From the NCBI GenBank assembly GCA_014058105.1, contig JACGCM010001793.1, forward strand, positions 1,922,001 to 1,986,000: 64,000 bases of DNA, given 5' to 3'. Positions 56,500 to 64,000 of this stretch are shown one piece after another. The notes under the pieces are model-generated. The model saw only the letters and a program-made list of their open reading frames with translations, was not told the origin of the DNA and searched no databases. The position numbers were made by a program, and so were the translations under genes. How positions within the stretch are numbered: position 1 is the stretch's first letter; each line of letters opens with the position of its first letter. Source of the stretch: Kingdonia uniflora (lineage: Eukaryota; Streptophyta; Magnoliopsida; Ranunculales; Circaeasteraceae).

Positions 56500-57197
56500 T
56501 CCTTCACAATCACTCTATCATCCTTCTTTCACAATTTCTAGAAACTCAGGATCATCTACCCAACAGTTGAAAAACTTAAAGGGTTTATGACCCAATTGTT
56601 TTTCAATTATTTGAGTAGTGATGCTAGGGGAGTGGTATGAGATACCATATTGTTGGAATTCAACTTCAAAGTCATTGTAAGTACTAATCCAGTCAGTGTC
56701 AATCAACACTGTTAATTTTGGTGGATACTCTATCACCTATGGTGTTCTTATTATTACATGTAATAAAGCATTCCTTGTATTTACAATCAAGCAGGCCAGT
56801 GTTCTAGACACAATTTATAAAATCAATAATCCTATAGGGTTTAACTTGTCTGCCTCCAACTTTCTCCTGGGAGTTAAGAATGGAGTTAAAATCTCCCATG
56901 ACAGCCCAGGGTCCACTAACTTCCCTAAACAGCTTATTAAGTTCTTCCCAGAGCTCCTTTCTTTTGTTTATATCATTACTCCCATACACAACTGTGATGG
57001 TGATAAGGATACCACAGCTGTCTATAGTGATAATGTTTTTTAGTGACCCTATTAAAATTGGCCTGTTTGACTTTAGTCTTAACTATACCACAAAAAGTTA
57101 GTTTGTTTTTCTCAATCCAATTCTTAACTTCTCCTTGCTTAATATGATCACTTAGGCCTCTAATGTTCCAGCATCCAGGTTTTATCATGATAAACAA
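56500..57197 (-). pseudogene. LINE-2 AP-type endonuclease
   Basis: ORF2 starts about 57197 with KPGCWNIRGLSDHIKQGEVK (WNIRG motif). It continues FCGIVKTKVK (Glu motif changed to Val), WAVMGDFNSIL (GDFN kept) and FKFFNCWVDDPEFLEIVKEG at the C-terminus. Frames change at about 56990 and 56740. Confidence 0.82.
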
Positions 57198-57320
57198 AAA
57201 TTGGATATTACCTATGGTGTGAGGAGCTTTTTACACTTAAATCTCCTTCTACTTGATATATACTGGAGTTTCAGGCAAGTTTTGCACATCCTTTAAATCT
57301 TTAGAAAACCAAAAAGGCAA

Positions 57321-57880
57321 TTATAAACTAATAGGAGTTTGATGATGGCTTGATTTTTTCCCCAAAGTTATCTCATCCACATACTTCCGTATGATTGGAA
57401 ATAGTCTTAGATCTTGGGAGTCTGTCTCAATCATAGATCTATAAAGCATAATGATGCATCTTATAGAAAGAAACCACTGGTCATATAGCCTCTTTTTAGT
57501 GCTTATGTTAGTAGATAGGAGTTTGACGATGGTTTGATTTTTTCTGAAAGTTACCTCATCCATATACTTCCCTATGATTGGAAATAGCCTTAGAACTTGA
57601 GAGTTTGCCTCAATCATAGTTCTGTAATATGGATTTATGTAACTTCTAGATGAAAAATCATAGCCATACACTCTCTTGCTAGTGCTTATGTATGTGATTT
57701 TAGATAAATATAATTCCTTTGTGTATTTTTCTAATCCTGGAAATAGTCTTAGGGCTAAGAAGCCTGCCCCAGGATTAAGAAAGCTACATATAACATCATA
57801 TTTATTTAGATCATTCCAGGAGTACTCTTCATTTTTTAGATTGATTTTGAATAAAGTTAATTCCATCTTGTATTTTCATA
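57321..57880 (-). repeat. 183-bp tandem repeat with open frame in LINE-2 (ORF1-ORF2 spacer)
   Basis: Nearly three copies of a unit of about 183 bp. Anchors are CATACTTCCSTATGATTGGAA at about 57379 and 57562, with a diverged third at about 57725. The minus-strand frame is open across all copies for 181 residues. Each unit of about 61 residues contains LRLFPIIGKYMDEV or a variant, and a KRLYDQW or KRVYGYD box. The unit length is divisible by three, so the frame survives copy-number change. Whether the repeat belonged to the LINE or was acquired by it is unknown. Confidence 0.7.
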
Positions 57881-58444
57881 ATCCTAAAAATAGTCTTGTT
57901 ATTTAGATCATTCCATGTAGACTTTCGCAACTCCTCAACCAAAGTAGTTGTCTTTTTTGAATTCTATTCCTTATACTCTACACTAGTCACACAATAATTT
58001 AGTTTAAAACTAGCACTCCCTTTAGTGAGTTAAAGATCCTTAGTAGATAAGTAGTTGGGTGACATCATAGTCAAACAAAATCCAGCCATACTATTAACCA
58101 GCTTTTCTCTGGAAAATTCTCTACCAAGCACTCTATCACTCTTATCCTAAGTTCTCATGTGTACACTTGCAAGAAACTGTCTCACAGGGAGGTTGTTATT
58201 TGATTCAAGGCCAGAGTAAAAGTACATGTACAAGTGGCATCTAAGTTAGAAAAGACTCCCTCTCTCACAATTAAAATTGACTCCATTTGATGGTGGGTTT
58301 AGACTGCCTTACTCACTCCCTCATAATTTGTGTCACTCATCAAAATCTCCTTGCTTTGGGGAGATTGTTGTCCCTGGTGGAAAGCTTTGGGATTTTTTGC
58401 CTTATCTTAGTAGTTGTGGCCTTCAATTTATCTGCAGTTAAAGT

Positions 58445-59873
58445 ATACATATATATTTAAGGATCCACTTTGAAGAATGCACTCCCCTTATTTTGGGCAT
58501 TCTTATCTTTTCCTTTGTTCCTGATTTGGTTATTCTCATTTGGCTCCCTTGCCTTTCCTTGTGGTTTCGCTCTTTTAGCCTTTTGTTGTGTCTCATGTGC
58601 CTTGTTTAGTTCATGGGCTATTTTGTATTGTACATTGAGTCCTTCTGTGCCAACATTCTCTTTTCCTCTCTGAATTTCTTTTATAATTTCCTCCATAATA
58701 TCAAGGCTTTGTCTTCCTTCAGATTTAGTATTTGCTTCTCCTATTTCTCCCTCCTCAGGGGTATCCATTAGATTTGCAAAACTATTTGCTTGGTTCACAT
58801 TGTTTTGTCCCCCCCCTTCCCTTTTGGCTTGCTCCACCCCTCAATATCTGTTTTATTGTTCTTGTTTTTCTCTTCTGCATTCTTGCCTTTAGTCAGCCCA
58901 TTGTTTGCGCTACTTTTTCCACCAACAACTAGTTTTTCCATAATACTTACTTACAAGAATCTTTGGTGTGGCCGAACAAGGAGCAATGTGGGCAACTAAT
59001 ATGAATCCATGCATATTCAGATGCTGTACTTGTTTCTTTCCTTTCATCTCCATATGGGATTGGAATACTTGAAGACCATTTACAATCAACTTTGATTTCC
59101 TTGCAAAAGAGGAAGTGTTGATATGGTAATCTATAAATTTATCAAAACTGATTGGTACTCCTAGAGTGCTAACTATTCTTTCCAATCCTTCTTGGGGCCA
59201 CATATGATGTGGGATGTTCTTTATCATAACCCAAATAGGATGTAAATGGTGTTGAGTAGGCTCAATCTCAATGAATTGTCTCCATTCCCTGATAAGAAAG
59301 ATTTTACTAGCAATATGGTATCGCCCTTCTTGTAAGATTTCTTCTCAATCTTCTGGATGTGAAAACTTGAAAAAAATACATATTTTCTCCATGTATGCTC
59401 ATCCCAAAGCTACCTTTGAGTTTCCACAGTTTTGTAAGGGTCTCTATAACATAAGGGTAAGCCAATCTTCTCCTAACAAAATAGCCTACATGGAATTCCT
59501 TACAGATTGTAATCCCTTCAATGAATTTATTATTCTTAATTTTAAGGCCACTTTACCTTCTACTATATTAGGTGCAATGTATTGGAGTTTAATCTTACCT
59601 CTCTTAGTAGAGGGTTTAGAAAGCAAAAAAGCCCAACTTTTCATTTCAACACTCTGATAGCTTTTTGGTTACCATTCCCACTAGAATTTTCACATTTAGA
59701 GCATTTGTAAGGTATACTAGATGCAAGTTAAGTCCCAAGTTTACACCCCTCTTCTCCTTCTATGATCTTTGTATCATTTATCTTTTGTTGTTGAGTATTT
59801 TCCTCCTGGGAGTTAGGTACTCCCCTGGTTGGTGGTTCAGTAGCCAAATTTGTCTCAAAAGGGATGTGGTAGC
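58445..59873 (-). pseudogene. LINE-2 ORF1 (partial, 5' side removed)
   Basis: From the window's right: ATEPPTRGVPNSQEENTQQQ (59850), IAPNIVEGKVALKIKNNKF and WKLKGSFGMSIHGENMYFF (59570-59360, DUF4283-like), then 59227-58910 (IKNIPHHMWPQEGLERIVST, GVPISFDKF), and a CCHC knuckle, CPHCSLFGHTKDSC (58952-58994, in a shifted frame). The C-terminal tail 58837-58457 is polar and charged (ANLMDTPEEGEIGE, IMEEIIKEIQRGKENVG). It binds element RNA in intact relatives. Confidence 0.75.
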
Positions 59874-60462
59874 TGTAGGGACCAGATTTCGTAAAGCTCG
59901 AACTGGCTTGAAATCGATCCTTACACCAAGAACTATTATGCCAATAATTAAATAAGAGATAACACTTGACACAAGGGATTTAGCGTGGAAAACCTGTGAA
60001 TAGGTAAAAACCACGACCTCGAGTGGAGGATTTTGTAAAAGTAGTATTATTGCTTGAGAAAGTGGGAGGATCAGATTGCAAGAGTTAATCTAAGATAAAA
60101 TAGCTAGATATCAGATAATTGTATGTGCAGAATTCTCTGTCGGCCACCTTGTTTCCCTAGGAGCTCTGCCCTTTTATAGACCATGCTCTCAGCTTGACAT
60201 CGTGCTCGAACACGTTCTCCTAAAAGTGGAAGTCATGGGCAGTTGAGTGTGTAACTGCTAGCTCATGGGAGACAGGTGTATGCTGACTTGTTCTGTTTAC
60301 ATCTATTATGGATGATCCACATTCTGCTCGAGTTCGTGGCCGATGTATAACTGTTAACGCGTTTGCGTAAGCATGAATCTGGTACTGGATAAGGTTGAGT
60401 CTTATAGTGCTCGAGGTATAGATGAGATCGAGTATCTTTAGCTCGAGGGATAAGTCCCTACA
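59874..60462 (-). repeat. 3' LTR of Tat copy D
   Basis: 589 bp, TGTAGGGACCAGATTTCG to GATAAGTCCCTACA. The outer TGTAGGGACC and the inner GTCCCTACA form a short perfect inverted repeat. It shares AGCTCATGGGAGACAGGTGT with copies A and C in inverse orientation. CCCTTTTATAGACC (about 60170) mirrors a promoter TATA box. Confidence 0.85.
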
Positions 60463-60696
60463 ATCGCCCCCTCGCAACTAAAGTCACGTGTGGCTTTAGT
60501 TGAGAAAAACCCTAAAACTCGAACCTTGTAATGACGCAAGCGACGTTTGAAAAATGGAGCGTCTGTATTGAAGAGTGTATTGCCATTATGACGCGTGAGT
60601 GCCATGGGCAGACTGTTAGTTTTCCTGAGCGGATGACTGTTTGAGGAAATAACGTGCATTAAATACGGTATTACTATAAATAGTGGTCATATTTGA

Positions 60697-61116
60697 TTGC
60701 CAAATAACCTGCAACACATCTTTGCTGCAGAGAAAAACAAACATGCGCAGTTTTCTTTTATCATGGAGGGATTCCGGATATGGTTTTGTGGTTATCAGAG
60801 TAGGGAAACTCCCTTTACTATTTTATTGAAGGAGTGTTCTTTAAAATATTTCTGGGCATTATGTAGCATCCGATTTAGTGGCCGGGGTGTATGCCATGCA
60901 AAATCCCTGGTCTCTACTGATGTGCCGATTTCTAAGGTAGGAGTCCTCCTCTGTTTCCACGAACTCCAGGTTATTGGCAATAAGGAGGAAGAGGCGGCGG
61001 TGGTGGAGGTGGAAGATGGATCGTTTCTTTCGGTGCCATCGCTTTCTTTTAATTCTTCCTGCAGGAAAATGAAGGAGAAAGAAGTTTTTGACCTGTTACA
61101 GTTTTGTACTTTTTGA
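60697..61116 (+). other. ORF between PPT and small antisense ORF (Tat copy D)
   Basis: A 139-residue frame with an internal ATG at 60763 (MEGFRIWFCGYQSRETPFT). Near the end it has an acidic run, NKEEEAAVVEVEDGSFLSVP, which loosely resembles the minus-strand frame at about 2520-2310 of copy A (VVVIGEAVMAVDEEDEKWES). The position suggests a leader exon of the antisense gene. Function unknown. Confidence 0.3.
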
Positions 61117-61639
61117 TCTATGGCTGAGGTTTCTCTAGAAGATCAGGATTATTTTGGCAACGAGAAAAGAACTAGAGACCTGTCCTCGTATCTGAGAAAG
61201 TATTTGTAATATCAAGCTTCGAAGAGCTTGATTATGTAATTATAAAGCAACACTGTAGGAGTAGTCCTGTAACCAACTTGTTAGATAAAAATCGAGCGTA
61301 ATAAAAAAATATTTTGTTTGTTTTTTTTACTAGCGAAAAAGCAGAAATAGTCGACATGTCATCGAGCTGTACATAATATGGGAGTGAATAGTTGGAGGGA
61401 TAACATACCTGATCCTACCTCGTAAATGAATCGAGTTTAATAGATGTAAACATAAAACTCAAAATTTCAATTTTAGGGAGCTCAATTAAGCACGAAAAGA
61501 TAATAGTAAGTAGCTCGAACCCGGGAAGAGTGGGTTATAGAAACTGAAATTCGTTGTGTATAGTCAATCAAAAAATTAGTCCTGTTAACTGAGCAGTATA
61601 AAAGTGCGACTTGTTCTTTAAGAAGGTTCTTCGTAAAAA

Positions 61640-62013
61640 ATGGTGAAGACTCGTTTTCAGAGGGTTGATGAAGCGCATGTGTTGAACGACTTGCATTTAG
61701 CATTCAAGATTGATGAAATAAAGGAAGCTATTTTCAGGCAGTAAGGTTATGATGCAGTTCTGCTCGAAACCTGAGTGAACTATAAGGGTAAGATTGATGT
61801 AGAAAGGGGCGAGGTAATAAACCGCGTGTACTGGTCTGAGTCCATGGTACCTGCTGGCGGTCTGTTAAAGATCGTAAAAAGTTTGTTCTGATGATGGCCA
61901 GGGAGGAGATCATTAATCAGAATATAGATATCGCCTCAGGGCTGCTGAAGGCTTGTGGTATTGTCGGGCACACCGGTTGCTTCAAATGCAAGTATCTTGG
62001 GGATTGGAGTGAA
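61640..62013 (+). pseudogene. Small antisense ORF of Tat copy D
   Basis: Starts MVKTRFQRVDEAHVLNDLHL. Two stops and a frameshift follow, then RSVKDRKKFVLMMAREEIIN, then SGLLKACGIV and a stop at 62011. The MVKT start is shared with copy A (2829). The KDRKKFVLMMAREE block aligns with TAERRYLFLMALAE of copy B. This links the three small ORFs as one family. Confidence 0.45.
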
Positions 62014-62222
62014 TGACTGTTATAATTTTTGAATGTTTGAAATGCAATTGCCCGAATTTACTTGAAGAAAAAATCTATTCACGAAAATAGGCTATGACTG
62101 GGATTCTTTGTTGAAACTGAATTTTTGAATTTGTGTTGCTAACTGAAATTGATGTTAAAGTCAAGGTGTATAAGTAAGGCAAACAAATGTACATGAAATT
62201 TTAAAGTATAAAATTCAGAATC

Positions 62223-62676
62223 ATGATTTTGGGGTATTGTGAAAAAAATGGGACCAAGAGGCTGAGAGATACACTAAATTATAATATTTGGTGCAATGAT
62301 GGGAATGTGTTTTCACCGAAGTGGTACGATACGTCTGACAGGTTCAGACGTACAGACGGCTCAGTTCAGGAATCGAGGACTGCTTACTGGAAAACTCCAA
62401 ACCGCCAGCGGTTTGGGGAAAGGTGCATAAGTACCCCCTCTCCTCCCTCTCGGTATACAGAAAACCAGAAAAAGAAGAGAAGGGTTAGAGAGAGAGAGAT
62501 CTCAACTGACAACTCTATTACTGCCGAAGGAGGAAAAGATAAGAGGAAAATAGTGACTAGGAGTCTCAATTACAAACTACGAGAAGAGGCTGAGATCGAG
62601 GAGGTTTTGAAGAGGTTACAAAAATTGAGCAAACTGGTGCGGACCAATGCTGCAGACTCTCGCTCGGGTACTGAAG
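62223..62676 (+). pseudogene. Antisense gene of Tat copy D, upstream exon
   Basis: The reading frame contains IWCNDGNVFSPKWYDTSDRF, TDGSVQESRTAYWKTPNRQR, a basic stretch (NQKKKRRVRERE) that could be a nuclear localisation signal, then LREEAEIEEVLKRLQKLSKL, a probable coiled coil, and ADSRSGTEG. At 62677 it meets GTAAGTCTG, a good splice donor. Matches the copy A exon at 531-959 and the end of the copy B exon (ADSR before 23131). Confidence 0.6.
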
Positions 62677-62893
62677 GTAAGTCTGTCTTCGAGTTTACAA
62701 GAGTTTTTGTATAAAAATCTTTATTATATCGGGATAAGAATGTAATCCCTACCAAACACAAAATTGAAATAAAAATAGTAATAGGAATAATGACTGTGGG
62801 GCGATAAAAATCGTTTTGTGACAGTTTGGGATCGTATAAGTGATCTAGTAGTGCGAGATAAAAATTGATATATATACCTCAATCTATCTATAG
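62677..62893 (+). other. Predicted intron in antisense gene (Tat copy D)
   Basis: 217 bp, AT-rich, with donor AAG|GTAAGTCTG and acceptor TCTATCTATAG|GTTTTG. The donor is at the same place as the copy B donor (ACTG|GTAAGTCAC, 23131) and a degraded one in copy A (531/530). Splicing has not been shown. Confidence 0.55.
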
Positions 62894-64000
62894 GTTTTGT
62901 TGGACCAACGATTTGTAAAGTAAACCCTTTACAGTAGATAAGTATGGATTCGATTTCTGGCTATGCCAAGGCTGATGAAGCAGACCTCGTAAGGCATTTA
63001 ACTCCCGTTATTGGAGTAGGTGATGAAGAGGATAATGTAGTCGAATTGATAGAATGTCCTTATTTGAAGGGTTCTCGTGTTGAGTACCCAACAGGTTCTA
63101 GTCGGTTTAGGGAGTTTTGTAAGGCTAGAAGTAGTATAGATGGGATTTGGGGGCACGCCTTTGCATATAGGGGTAATTTCTTTAGGACTTGCATTGTCAG
63201 TCAAGGAGGGGATTAATTGTATTTGTTGCCTAATTTGGCCAAAGAAAAAAAGTGTAGGCGTTTGGGGGACGAAGTATTCTTGGAGTACGTCCAAGGCATT
63301 GTGAAGGATAGTTGAACTGATGGGTTTTGTTGCTATTTATCCCAGTTTGATTATGGGTTGACTCTGCCTTTGAGCAATTTGGCTAAGAGTGTTATGAATT
63401 TGATTGGGGCTTGTCCGGCGTAATTGAATTGCAATTTTTGGGAAGTTATTCTTGTATGCGAAACCCTGAATGGGGGATGGGCTGCATCTGGTAGTGAGAA
63501 GAGAAATACTGCCAAGGATTTTCTGGAGCATTATGCTATGAAATATGTCACAGAAACTGATGGTGGATATCTCTCTTCTAGTTCTTCAAGACCATACTTC
63601 AACGACCTGTCTTCAGCAGGGCGAGTGTGGAACGACAAGCTTTTATGGGTCTCTGGTGAATGTCTTCAGCGGTCTGATGAGGAACCCCGGAAACTTAATA
63701 ATAGAGCTATAACAAAGGGTAAGTATACCATTGAAAATTGAACTATCATTTGTATGTTGAACTATACTTCTATAGTTGATCTGCATCTTACGTTGCCGAT
63801 ATTTATGCAGGAATTAATTGCAAAGTATCGAGGAAGGAATCTTTTATAGACGTTGCTGCCAGGAAAGGCACTGAGCTCGAAATTGTTCTCAAAGAGTTAG
63901 AGATAAGTAGGTTCAAAAGGGTAGCTAGTAAGGACGACAAGGTTAGGAGATCGCAAGCGAAGAGGAGGCTGGCTGGGAAAACTCCAGGCTTAATGGAAGA
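62894..64000 (+). pseudogene. Antisense gene of Tat copy D, core exons
   Basis: After the acceptor come GFVGPTICKVNPLQ and MDSISGYAKADEADLVRHL (62944), then YLKGSRVEYPTGSSRFREFC, and, after several stops, LSNLAKSVMNLIGACPA (about 63372), the family core also in copy B (about 23907). The frame 63424-63718 follows (NCNFWEVILVCETLNGGWAA, KDFLEHYAMKYVTETDGGYL). A second intron, 63719-63810 (AAG|GGTAAGT to TTATGCAG), leads to a charged last segment, KGTELEIVLKELEISRFKRV, running out of the window. No catalytic motif. Confidence 0.6.

Larger units (their letters stand above)
53150..59873 (-). mobile_element. Second L1-type LINE, cut by Tat copy D
   Basis: A minus-oriented LINE with ORF1 (zinc knuckle), a tandem-repeat spacer, endonuclease, RT, zf-RVT and RNase H. 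Its ORF1 is still being read at 59873, where the LTR of Tat copy D starts, so the 5' end is displaced beyond the window. The 3' end lies near 53150, within a CT-rich antisense tract (52851-53147); no poly-T run or target duplication could be fixed. Many stops show it is older than the LINE at 40724. Confidence 0.8.
59874..64000 (-). mobile_element. Tat-like LTR retrotransposon, copy D (3' part)
   Basis: The left edge of a minus-oriented element that continues past the window. Its 3' LTR (59874-60462) abuts LINE-2 directly, and the polypurine tract is on its right (minus strand GCGAGGGGGCGAT, 60463-60475). All visible internal sequence (60476-64000) carries the plus-strand, that is antisense, gene set homologous to copies A and B. 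No sense gag or pol has appeared by 64000. Confidence 0.8.

Noticed and set aside
1..64000. CRISPR arrays, prokaryotic operons, tRNA or rRNA genes
   Set aside because: None seen; tandem repeats here are minisatellite or element-borne with no regular spacers, and the gene structures are eukaryotic.

Overview
The window is nuclear DNA of a flowering plant, most likely a eudicot. The evidence is spliced genes with GT/AG introns, AT-rich spacers, plant-type LTR retrotransposons, plant L1 LINEs, and CACTA and Mutator-like DNA elements. No bacterial, organellar or viral gene organisation is visible. Almost all of it is transposable element, much of it nested. The one apparently intact host gene is a four-exon glycoside hydrolase family 5 (cellulase-type) gene with a C-terminal lectin-like domain on the minus strand at 37335-39876.

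Layout. 1-3696: 3' end of a Tat-type Ty3/gypsy element (copy A, plus strand) with an antisense accessory ORF. 4217-5578: two nested Mutator-like elements, the inner one with perfect 9-bp target duplications. 6281-6499: a TPR-like gene fragment. 6835-17989: a Reina-like chromovirus (Reina-A) split inside gag by a 5.56-kb CACTA element (7680-13243). That CACTA element carries captured exons of two membrane-traffic genes, SEC16 and the dynamin DRP2. 18000-20100: a Myb/SANT-like fragment, a minisatellite and a hAT-like end. 20103-29603: a Tat-type element (copy B, minus strand) that keeps gag and protease, lacks reverse transcriptase and integrase, and has an antisense spliced-looking ORF. 29604-30639: 3' end of another Tat-like copy (C). 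31222-36763: a second Reina-like element (Reina-B, minus strand). 37335-39876: the GH5 gene. 40724-47601: a full-length L1 LINE (minus strand) with a 12-bp target duplication. 47614-53150: low-coding, AT-rich spacer with a MITE and a few exon-like ORFs. About 53150-59873: a second, older L1 LINE (minus strand), cut at its 5' side by the 3' LTR of Tat copy D (59874 to the window end).

The elements interlock. The three Tat-like copies whose antisense region is visible (A, B, D) encode the same antisense protein set: a small ORF beside the polypurine tract, then a main ORF with an intron donor at a homologous position. Copy B shows this set maintained in an element that has lost its polymerase. 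The CACTA element is a gene-capture (Pack-CACTA) element. Reina-A is decayed largely by C-to-T changes that turn CAG into TAG, the pattern expected from deamination of CHG-methylated cytosine.
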